64,000 nt of DNA from Nicotiana tabacum (Eukaryota > Streptophyta > Magnoliopsida > Solanales > Solanaceae), in contig NC_134094.1 in the NCBI RefSeq assembly GCF_000715075.1, positions 78,908,838 to 78,972,837 of the forward strand, given 5' to 3'. This document shows, piece after piece, positions 12,001 through 24,000 of the stretch. Positions within the stretch are counted from its first letter, which is position 1. Every line of letters starts with the position of its first letter. The notes beneath the pieces were generated by a model. That model saw only the letters and a program-made list of their open reading frames with translations. It did not search any database and had not been told where the DNA came from. A program made the translations under genes and the position numbers.

Positions 12001-15000
12001 GTAAAAGATCCTTTTTTCATGTCTAAATCTTTAATTTTGCTTTACAAAATAAAAATGACAAAATTAAGATTTTTAACTCATTTTTGTGTAGTAGCAGGTG
12101 AACTCTTCAAAATCAAAACTTGCAGAAAATGGATGAAGGGGAGTCTGAAGATGTGAGCAAAAAAGATCCTGCCTGGAAGTATACAATCTCAAATCAGGAG
12201 GAAATTTTCTTTAGGTGTAGGTTTTGCACCCAAAAATGTACTGGCACTATCAACCGATTGAAACATCATTTAGCAGGTACTCATAAAGGAATGAAGCCTT
12301 GTCCCAAGGTTCCTGCTGATGTAGGAGAAGAATGTAAGAAAGCATTACTGGAGTTGAAAAATTCAAAAACTAGGCGAAATGCTACTATAGAAGAAATCTG
12401 AATTGCTGCAACTGGAGGAAGTAATATTGGTGGTGAGTCTGGTACCTCATCATGTAATAACGCTTTATCACCAAAGCCCAGAGGTCCCATAGATAATTTT
12501 ATTAATTCTCAAGCTAGGCAAGCTACTTTGAATTCTAAATGGAAAAAAGAGGAAAGAAAATTAGTTTGTCAGCAGATTGGCCGATTTTTCTTCTCAAGTG
12601 GAATATCGTTTAATGTTGCAAACGATCCTTACTACTTGCCGATGTTTGAAGGAGTAGCAAACTTTGGGCCAGGTTTTCAGCCTCCAACAATGCATGAGCT
12701 AAGAACATGGATACTAAAAGAAGAGGTTGCCAACATTAACAGGAGGCTAGAAGAACACAAAAATTCATGCAAGCAATATGGTTGTTCTATAATGTCAGAT
12801 AGTTGGTCGGATGAGAAAAGTAGATATTTTATCAACTTTCTTGTGAATAGCCCCTCAGGTACTTTTTTTTTTTTAAGATCTATTGATGCGTCTGATTCAA
12901 TAAAAAGTGGTGAGATGCTTGCATCGCACTTGAATAAACTTGTAAATGATGGTGGGAAGGAAAGTGTAGTTCAAATGATAACTGATAATGGTTCGAATTT
13001 TTTCAATGCTGGAAAAAGAATAATAGAAACTCGACCTCATATTTATTAGACCCCATGTGCAGCACACTGTATTGATCTCATGTTAGAGGATATAGGTAAG
13101 TTGAAAATTTATCAAGAGATACTCAAAAGGGGGCGTAAGGCGGGGCGATTGATTATTTTGTATATCTATATTTACAAGTTATGTAATTCATCAAGAGTAT
13201 CTGAGTCATAAGATACTGTGGGGTCAATTCAAAGATACGCAAACAATATTGGGATTTTTACCTAGCTATATTGTAATAGAAACCTATTTCCCACCTTTAT
13301 TTAGATTCCTTATTAATTATTTTGTATATCTATATTTACAAGTTATGTACAAAATTATAAATAAAAAAAAATTCAAAATCCCTTAGTTTTAGTCCGTCAG
13401 TTACACGACACCCACTCCCATTTTCAATAACCCCCCTACACATAAGATTTCGTTTCTTTTCTAAAGGATGTCAAAAATATTTTCTCTCTTTCTTAATAAT
13501 CACCCAAACTCTCTCTTTTATTTTTATACCCCCCTCCCCCCCCCCCCAAAAAAAATTATGATTTTTTTCCTTTTCCAAAGGTTTTCAAACCCAAATTCTG
13601 GCATTCTTACTAATCACTCAAAATCTATATTTCTTATTCGTACAATGCAGACGAAATTCAGAATATTGCTTTAGAATCAAATTGTGGGTAAGTTTTGAAT
13701 CTTGTTTTCTTTCTTTCTAAAAATTTTATTGTATGTGACTTGTATATGATACATCAATACCCAAAACAATACTTGATGCAATACTAATATAATTATAATA
13801 CGATTAAGTTAGATTTTTAGTGTATAGTTGTGATTGAAACTTGAAAAAGATGAAGATCATTTTTGTATCACATTTTTTTCAGAAATGTATCGCGATGTAT
13901 TATAATTGTATATATATTATAATTGTTGAAGGGATTGTATTGCAAATGTATGATAATTGTATATTCATTATATATTGTTACGAGCAGTTGTGAGTTCGTG
14001 ACGAATTTCACAGTTTGTATCACAAATATATGATAATTATGTATTAATTTATTGGTATTGTATCAGGTATTATTTTGGATATTAATATACCATATACAAG
14101 TTAAATACAATTGTGATACAAGTATGATACAATTATGTTTTTGGCATTGCTGTATCTGATAAAATTCAAATACAATTATGATACACTTATCATACAATTA
14201 TTATACAATTCCTGAATATTTCTTCATTTTCAGAGTTGTCCAGTCTCCCAGCAAAAGAACGATGCAACTGATAATTTTTTAATAATATAAAGTTATCGGC
14301 AATAGTGGAAGAGAGAAAATAGAGATTCCGGGAGTAGATTAAGGGATATTGATGGGGGAAAAAGAAGGAGAGAGAAAAGGAGGGGGGAGGAAAGGATATA
14401 ATTGAATCCCTTAATTGAAGGCACTAATAATAGGGTGTGAGCCTTTTAAGGAGCAATCTACACATTTTGTAAGAAAACCCTAGATATTATTAACAACTAC
14501 AAAACATAGAGAACATATGTAAATAAGTTTCTAATATTTTATAACTAAATAAAAATCCCGACAATATTATATCAGCCTTTCCGACACAATCTTTGATTGG
14601 TCAGTGGGTTAGCTAGACATATTTCTTAATTTACAAGATAGTGGAAACCCAATATTTACGTAATTCACCTAGTTGTCCTTTAAACTTTTTATTTTGTGGA
14701 ACACATGAATATTTAAATGTTAGCTTATACTATAACTATATCTTCTAAAAAGGTGGATTTGCTTAATTCTTTTAGAAATTTTCAAAATGTCCTATTGGTT
14801 ACCTTTCATGCGATCGATAATCATTACCCACATATAACAAACTTCTGGCTAGCAAAAATAGATTCCCAAGAATTTGCGAATCAAATTTAAAATAAAATAT
14901 CCCGTGTTTAGAACAGGAGCTAAGCCAAAAGTTAAGGAGGAGTTCCAAGCTTTTTACAGATTTGGCTAAAAAGTACTGGTAACAAAAATGTACATGTGCA

Positions 15001-18000
15001 AGTTTAAAGAGAAGTATTCAAGAATTTCGATCTACGTGTATGTGTTGGGCTGAATAATTTTCCACTACAAGGCCCATTAGTCAGATTAGTCAGTAGCTTT
15101 GATTCTTTATTATGTGGGCCCATTTTTGTATAGGACCCGGCCCAGTCCAATTTGTAACTAAGTCATTTTTGACTATATACTTTCAGATGCTTCGAGAATG
15201 GGACAGAACAATAATAAGAAAATATCTCTTTTCTCTCTTCTCTCTTTTCTCTCCCGATTTAGGGTTTCCCTTCAATTTAAGTTGCTTCGATTAACTCTGA
15301 TAATGGAATCTAACATGGTATCAGAGCACTGTAATCGATCCGCCTCACTCAGAGCTTTCCTCCGATGGTAACCACCAAGTTTGGTTCGCTGATTTCGTTC
15401 AGATCGAAGAGTCTTCACTCACAACGTTCTGAAAATTTTTCGAAGCTTTGTCTGATCCTGATATTAGAAGACCTTAGCTACTTCAGGTGTGCGAAGGAGG
15501 GTAAAACTCTACTCTCTCATTCGCATGTGAAAACCTAGGTAAAATTAGGATTTTGTTCTAGTTGTGAAATTTGGGCTTCTATTATAATTTTCCTACAACG
15601 TGTTAGTCTAAAGATTTATCATTGTGTATGAATATGGGGAGTCTCTCATCTACTGCTGATGGTTTTGTCGAGCTCACTTTAGACTCGTCTCGCCTGTTCT
15701 ATGTTCATCCCTCTGATAGCCCTGGAAGTCAATTAGTTGTTATACCGTTCAATGGAACTGATTTTGTTCACTAGCGTAGTAGTATGCTTACTTCCTTGTC
15801 TGCCAAGAACAAATTAGGAATAGTGACGGGTAAAGTAGCTCAACCTCTACCTAATTCTCCCTATTATCCCTTCTACGAATGATGTAATAATATGGTGAAG
15901 GTTTGGATCACCAATTCATTGATTAGGGAGATTGCAGTGAGTGTCATGTGTCTCAACATTGCTAGAGAAGTGTGGAGTGACATAAATGAGAGGTTTGGAC
16001 AATCCAATGGATCTAAATACATTTAAATCCAGAGGAAAATCAGTTCTATCTCCCAAGGGTCTTATGATATTGCCACTTATTTTACCAGAATGAGGGCTTT
16101 ATGGGATGAATTGAACTCTACTTATGTTGGTCATACATGCTCTTGTGGAGCATTACCCAAATTCATTGAAGACTAACATTTTGTTCAATTCATAAGTGGA
16201 CTGAATGAGTCATATTCCACAGTTAAGAGTAGCATCATACTTATATCTCCACTTCCTTCAATTAGCAAGGCATATTCTTTTCTTCAACATGATGAAAGCC
16301 AAAAAGAAAACCAACCTCCAAATTTGGGTTTCTCTGGTGATTCAGCTTCCTTTTCTGCTAATTCATCCAACTCCAATCTTCCTAGAAACCACCAACATAA
16401 TGCAAAGTCTTTCAATCAAAGAATCAGTTTTGATCAAACAAGGAAATCTTCTTCTGTGTCTTGCAAATACTGCAAGAAACCTGGGCACACAATAGACAAA
16501 TGTTATAGGCTTCATGGTTTTCCCAATGACTTCAAGTTTACTAAGAAAAAAAGGTATGCTTCATGTGCACAAGTGGAAGATAATACTGCTCAAGTGGTTC
16601 CTCCAAATGAAACCACAACTTATGGTTTCAGCAAAGAGCAATATCAGCACCTCATGTCCCTGTTTCAGCAGGCTCTCATATCTACTGGCAATCATCCTTC
16701 CAATTTTGATGACAACATTGCCTATGCCAACTTTGCAAGTGTGTGTCACCTACCTGTAGATCTGTTGCCTGTAGTTAATTCTGATGTTCAATGTTTGTCT
16801 GCTCAGTTAGGAATGATACCTTGGATATTTGATTCAGGTGCAACTAATCATATGACCTCTAATAAATAATTCCTACACAACTTACAACCTTTACCTAAAC
16901 CTTACTTAATAACTCTACCAAATGAATATAAAGTTAAAGTAATTTCTATTGGGTCATTACAACTTAGAACAGACATTATCCTGCACAATGTACTGTTGGT
17001 TCCTTCTTTCCAATTCAATCTTATTTCTGTATATCAACTTCTTTATCAATTACAATGCTTAGCATTATTCAGTAGTTATTCTTGTTTTCTATAGGGCCCT
17101 TCTCTAAAAAGGCCACTGAAAATTGGTAGAGCTTCTCATGGGTTGTACTTTCTGCTCCCTGACATGCCTGAATGTTCATCTTATGTTTCCATTAATCCAT
17201 CTGGTAATGCATGTAATGTTTCTAATACATGTAATGTTTCCAATTCGGTTATCCCTTCCCTCAGTCCCCCTTGTACTTCTCCTACCAATGTTAATAAAAT
17301 GGAATTATTTTGGCATCAAAGATTAGGTCACATGCCTCTTCATAAGATGAAATCAATTTCAGCTTTATCTGACATTATTCCCTCTAAACAGTCTTTCTCA
17401 TGTTCTATTTGTCCTATGGCTAGACAACAAAGACTTCCTTTTTCTGAAAGTCATATCAAATCTACTGCTCATTTCCAACTAGTTCACCTAGACCTCTGGG
17501 GTCCTTATCATACCAAAACATATAATGGTTTTACACATTTTCTTACCATTGTTGATGATTTCTCTAGAGTAACATGGACCCATTTATTAACATGTAAAAG
17601 CAATGCTTTTACAATCATTAAAGCCTTCACTAAAATGGTTCAAACTCATTTTCACTCATCTGTTCAAACATTCAGAGCATATAATGCTTTTGAACAAGTG
17701 GGAGTTCTGAAGCAAAATTCTTCTTCTCTGAAAATGGGATCCTTCACCAAACTACCATTCCTCACACACCACAACAGAATGGAGTGGTTGAAAGAAAACA
17801 CAAATATCTTTTGGAAACCTCTAGAGCCCTGCTCTTTCAATCTCATCTTCCTGTTAAATACTGGGGTGAATGTGTGTTGACTGCAACTTATCTAATAAAT
17901 AGGATGCCTTCCTCTATCCTAGACAACATCTCTCCCTTCCAAAGACTTTATGGTATTCCCCCTTCTTATGATCACCTCAAATCATTTGGATGTTTATGTT

Positions 18001-21000
18001 TTGCCACTACCCCCAAGCCTAACAGGGATAAATTTCAGTCTAAAGCTATCAAATATGTATTTTTAGGCTATCTTTGTGGTAAAAGGGGATATAAACTACT
18101 TAATCTCACCATCATTCCATCTTCTTTTTCTAGAGATGTTGTGTTTCATGAGCACATCTTCCCTTATTCTTCTCTCTCTCCTCCTGTCCAGCCCTTTCCT
18201 TCTTTTCCTTTTAAGGACAATATATCTTCCTCATCATCACTTCCTTCCCCTCCTCCAGTCTTTCCTTCAGCACCTTCTTCTCCTTCTTCTCCTCTTATTT
18301 CTCCTCTTTCCTCTATGTCTAATTCTCTTCACTCCAATTCTTCTATACCACTTCCTTTGCCACCTTCTCCTCCTCTTAGAAATTCTACTAGGGTATGTCA
18401 TACTCCTCTTTACCTCAAAGATTATGTTTTTTCTTAAGACATTACCAAACCTGATTCTGACACCCCCAAGGTCTCTCCTACTGAGTTGCATATGCAAGAA
18501 CCTCTTTCTTACCAACATGCTGCATCTCATTCTTCTTGGCAAAAGGCTATGCTATAGGAATTTAAGGCTCTAGATGCAAACCATACCTCGAAAATTGTTC
18601 CTCTTCCTCCTAACAAGAAGCATATTCCATGTAAGTGGGTTTATAAAATCAAACAAAAGTTTGATGGTTCTATTGAAAGATATAAATCCAGGTCGGTCAT
18701 TAGAGGTGGCACTCAAAATGAGGGAATTGACTATAATGAGACCTTTTCTTCTGTTGTCAAGTTCACCACCATCAAGTGCCTCCTTTCTCTTGCTGCCAAG
18801 AGGGACTGGACTGTGTATCAACCTGATGTGAATAATACTTTTCTTCATGGTGATCTCCATGAAGAGGTTTACATGAAACCTCCACCTGGTCTTCAGATTT
18901 CTACCCTCATGGCTTATGGTTCTTCACCTTTGGTTTGCAAGCTCCTCAAGTCTCTCTGTGGCCTCAAACAAGCTTCCAGACAGTGGTTTTCTAAACTGTC
19001 TGAAGCCCTGTTCTCAAGGGGCTACATTTCTAGTAAGAATGATTACTCACTCTTCACCAGGTCTTCTCATTCTTCTCATACTGTCATTGTTATTTATGTT
19101 GATGATATATTACTTACTGGGGATGATGTGACTGAGCTTGACAGTTTGAAATCTTTCTTGGACTCCCAGTTCAAGATTAAGGACCTAGGGTCTGTCCATT
19201 ATTTTTTGGGTCTTGAAGTTCTCAAGACTCCTCAAGGGTATTTGGTTAGTCAGCACAAGTTTGCCTCTGATCTATTGAATGAATTCAACTGTCATCACTT
19301 CACTTCAGTGGTCATACCTCTTGAGTCTTCTGTCAAGCTCACTCCTAATTTGGGACAACCCCTTACTGATTCCAGCCTCTACAGACGACTGGTGGGGAAA
19401 TTAAATTTTCTACAGCACATTCGCCTTGATATTGTTTTTTCTATCCAGCATTTAAGCCAATTTCTTCAGGCTCCTCAGGTTCCCCATATGTTAGTTGCCC
19501 TCCATGTTCTTGGGTACTTGTTAAATGATCCTAGACATGGTATTCTTCTATCCAGTACTTCTGATACTTCTCTTGTGGCCTATGTTGACTCTAATTGGGC
19601 TGTTTGTACCCAGTCTCGCAAGTCTATCACTGGTTTCTTCATTAACTTTGGTGGGTACCCCATTTCTTGGAAATGCAAGAAGCAACCTACTATTTCTCTT
19701 TCCTCTGCTGAAGCTGAGTACAGAGTTTTGAGGAAAGTTGTAGCTGAGGTCTCTTGGTTGGTTCGCTTATTTGGTGACCTGGGCTTGGTCTTCTCCTCCC
19801 CTATTCAGGTCTATTGTGATAGCCAGGTTGCTTTGCATATCGCCAAGAACCTTATTTTCCATGAAAGGACCAAGCACATTGATATTGACTGCCACTTTGT
19901 TCGTGATTGTTTGCAGTTTGGTTTGATCTCTCTCCATCATATTTCTACTGCTGATCAGCCTGCTGACATTTTAACCAAGTCTCTTGCAGGCCCTCTTCAT
20001 TATCATTTGCTTGGCAAGCTTGGAGTGGCTTCCCCCTCCAGCTTGAGGAAGGGGGGGGGGAGGTGTTGGGCTGAATAATTTTTCCACTACAATGCCCCTT
20101 AGTCAGATTAGTCAGTAGCTTTGATTCTTTATTATGTGGGCCCATTTTTGTATAGGACCCTGATGTTTGGCATATTTCGATATGTGTTGATGTTACTTTA
20201 CCCATGTTTTAACCGCTTCTTGATGTTATTTGATCTTTAAAATGCCCAACATGGTGTAATTATTGGTTTGATGACTAATTAAGTTATGTGTGACGATTTA
20301 AGGTGTTCGGAGTGCAAAATATGAAGAAAAGGTGGTTTAGCCAGAGGAAGAAGGGTTGGATGCGTCGCATCCAACCTAGGAAAACATCATCCTGCATGCA
20401 ACCTTAGCAGTGAAGTTGGGCCATAGCGTTCGCCATCGCGTGCGAAACTGGGAAGTAGAAGAGAAGGCTGGATGCGTCGCGTCCACCCTCGCATGCAAAG
20501 CTGAGAAATAGAGGACAAGGTGGATGCGTCGCATCCACCTTCGCAGGCAAAAATTGAAATGGAGGACAAGGTGGATGCGTCGCATCCACCTTAGCATCAA
20601 TCCCTAAAGCCGAATTGGACTAGGAATAGGAGAGCTTTGGCCCACGACTTTTGTACGCAATATATAAGCTAAAATCGCCTCTTTTAGGTCATCGAACATA
20701 AAGGAAAGGGGGGAAAAAAGCCACGAAAAAGCTGTGGAGGCCGGAATTCATCAAGTTCCATCTTTCTCCCACCAAACTTAGTAATTTTTATGTTTCTTTA
20801 TATGATTTGTTGTTTGGCTACTATGTCTATGTGGAGCTAAACTTCACGTTCTAGGGTTGTGGTTCTTTCATGACTATTGTTATTCGGATATTGATTTTGA
20901 CTTCTTGATTTATCATATTAGTTTATTTATTCAATCTTGCACTTAATTATTTAATTGCTTGATCACCAATTGAATATTATCTACGAATCTAGAATTGAAC

Positions 21001-24000
21001 TCGAAAGTGGGAATTCTATATTGCATATAGGATTGAGTAGGGCAAGTTCTTGAACTCGGGCATCGGGGAACGGATTCGTAGTTAGGATAGACATATACCT
21101 AATTGCCTTGCTTGGTTGATTTACAGGAATTATAAATGCGTTCTTGTTGATTCTAACTCCATAGACATATAGGCGTTAGGTTAGCTTGAATAGGCGAGTA
21201 AGAACTCGACAGATTCTTATGAGCATTAACCCATGTCAACCAATAAGCTAGATAAATTAGTCGGTCAATTCAATTGAAGAATACAATAGGATTGTTAGAT
21301 AGCCCATAACCCTAGATCGTTTTCATTACATTGATATCATTAAAATCTGCTCTTTCTCTGTTCAAAGTTTATTATTTATATTTTTTTATTTAATTAGTTT
21401 AGAATAAAATATTTTTAGATTTAATTCTTGTTTAGATAATTGGGATAGTCTAATTTAGTTAATAGTTAATCATAAGTCCTCGTGGGTTCGACATCCGACT
21501 TTTAGTCACTTTATTACTTGACGACCGCGTATACTTGCGTAAGTGTGTTTGGCCGTAACAAGTTTTTGGCGCCGTTGCCGGGGACTTAGAAATTTGCTAT
21601 TTTTCTAGATTAGACATTTTTTTATCTATTCATGTTTTTTATTATTTTATTTTAGTTAGTATTTTTTATTTATTTTAGCATGGCATCTTGGAATAAAAAT
21701 TATTCGAATGATGGTTATTCTTATTTTGATGATCCTTGTCCATATTGTGGAGGACCCCACTGGTGGAAAAATTATCAGAATGTTCCCAAGAGCGAGTTGT
21801 GCGCACAATCTCAATCCTTTGAGTGGAATATTTGTAATATGTGTGGTGGTCAAGATGGCCATTGGGATGGTTGTCCTAATTTTGTTCATCCTTCTCTGAG
21901 CCCTTATTATGATCTTTCTAATGATATTTCTGAGTTTGATAGGGGCAATGAAGTGCAGGATATGGAGCCTGATGCATATATTAGGGATATTCTGAGGCAA
22001 GTAGCAGAGCAACAGGATGAACTCAAAAAAGATATGAAAAGAATGAGGGCAGCAATCACAAGAATGAAGGCCAATATGGAAGAATTGAATGAAGAGAGCG
22101 AGTACCAGCAAGAGAAAATTTTTGAAAAAGAGGAGATTTTGAGCCAAACTTGGCTGGCAGAACAGGCTGAAAAGTTAGAAATATATGAAGCTCAACATGA
22201 GGAACTTACTGATGGGATGAGACACTTTATAGAGGGAAGATCTAAACTGGGACAAGGGATCTATAAATTTGTCACTACTATTTACGACTTGCAAGATAAA
22301 TTAAATGCAAAGGTTGTTGCGTCTATCGCCCAACAAAATAGTAATGAGTTGTCAGAAGCTGAAAAGGAGCTTATACGCCAAATTGAGGAGCTAAAAGTGG
22401 AGAGCCAATCATTCGAGCATATTTCTGTTGATGATGCCCATGTTGAGAAAAGTACACTAGAGCCATGCGAGGTAGCAGATAATGTTATATTTGAAGACTC
22501 TAATGTGTGCACATATGAGGATATAAATAGTAATACAATTCTAAAGTTGGGGCGTGTTGGTCCTCATTCTAAACATTTTTCGACATTGTATTTGGATGAT
22601 GACATGGAAATCGAGTCATCTAAGCCTTTGGAGGAGTCAATGGAAGAGGAACATGATGCCTATATTTTTGAATTTGTCATGCCAAAAAGCAAAAAATACA
22701 TTCCTCATCTAAAGGCCGAGAAGTGTAGAGTGAAAAATTTATTACTTGGCCTGGTTATCTTTGTAGCCCCACCACTGGAGCATAGCCGCAAACTGGATGC
22801 CATGTTAGGGGCTCAATTCATAAGTTCGAGGTGGAGGCAAAAAGTGGTTCACGTCGTGCCGCTACGTTAAATCAGGCGCTTGTTGGGGGGCAACCCAACG
22901 TTACTGCTTTCTTTTATTTTTGTTTACTTTTTATTTTATTTTATTTTTATTATTTTGTAGTATTTATTTTTGTTTTGTAGGATTATGAGCATAGGAAGCA
23001 AAGCCATTAGAAGAGTGCAAAAGCGAGCTAGATGGTGAGGACTAAGTGTGGGGTGCCCACACAAAGGACGATGCCTGGGGAAAGTCTGAGTACCTCGTGA
23101 GCCGCTATTGCTTCGGCCTTTGGCCTACCAGGGAGTCTCGTTTACCCTCTTATTATTTATAATGTGCATTGAGGACATTGCAAAATTTTAAGTGTAGGGT
23201 GAGGAGATCGTTTGGATGAGTTTCTGTGCTATTTTAGCTTAGTTGTAGTACTCATTCTTAAGTGTAGTAGCTTTTGTGGGAAAAAAAAACGAAAAAGTAG
23301 AAAAATTGGACTTTTCCCGACGATTGATCTCCTAGACAGTTTTCTTGAGGGATTAAAGTCTAAACAAAAATTCAAAATATGTCTTTTAGCTTTCTTTAGG
23401 TAGTAATAATCCCCTGTGGTTTTTCTTTGTGCCTCGGTTCTTTTCCATGGGATGTAGTTTGAACCGGGTAGTTTTTTTTCTTTCCGAGTAGATTAGGAAT
23501 TTAGGGAATAAAAGGAGCAAGAATGATGAACCTAGGCGCCCTTGACTTGTTTGATAGTAACATATTTATGCTTGGCATGTGTAGTATCTTCTATATGATT
23601 TGAATTTATTGATGATGCCTTGTTAAATTGGATAGCATGTTTTGTGGCGCCTATTTCTCATTTTCTTGACTTGTGTTCACTTTGCGCTTAATGCTTAATA
23701 TCTCGTTGCTCCGTGAATACTTGCATTGTTTGAGAGTCGGAATGTGACCGTCCTTAATGAGTCATGTGCCATGTGTGGTAAGGTTTTTGTGTAGTCCATG
23801 TAGTGTACTTGTGTCTAGAACTTGCCCAGTATGTGAGTTGAAGCGAAATTTTAGGTGATGCTCGGTCTGAAAAATGATTTTAGGCTTTCTTTGATCTTTT
23901 TGAGCTTATTGCTTTTCACAAATAAAATCTATCCCTAGTTAACCCTTTTGAGCCTGTAGACCTTTTATTTGGTACCCACATTACAAGCCTATACCCTTTT

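Noticed and set aside
12528..13049. hAT ORF as an intact host gene domesticated from a transposase
   Set aside because: It has in-frame stops and lacks the dimerisation domain.
18076..18573. 165-codon Leu-rich ORF and the Arg-rich minus ORF over it
   Set aside because: Frame shadows of the Ser/Pro-rich linker of copia B pol.
20354..20592. CRISPR-like array of palindromic repeats
   Set aside because: Irregular spacers, plant context and location inside an LTR rule it out.
20376..20600. ORFs with CDAST/MDATHP repeats (also near 25126-25524)
   Set aside because: They come from the palindromic GGATGCGTCGCATCC units of the LTR and appear in all frames; non-coding.
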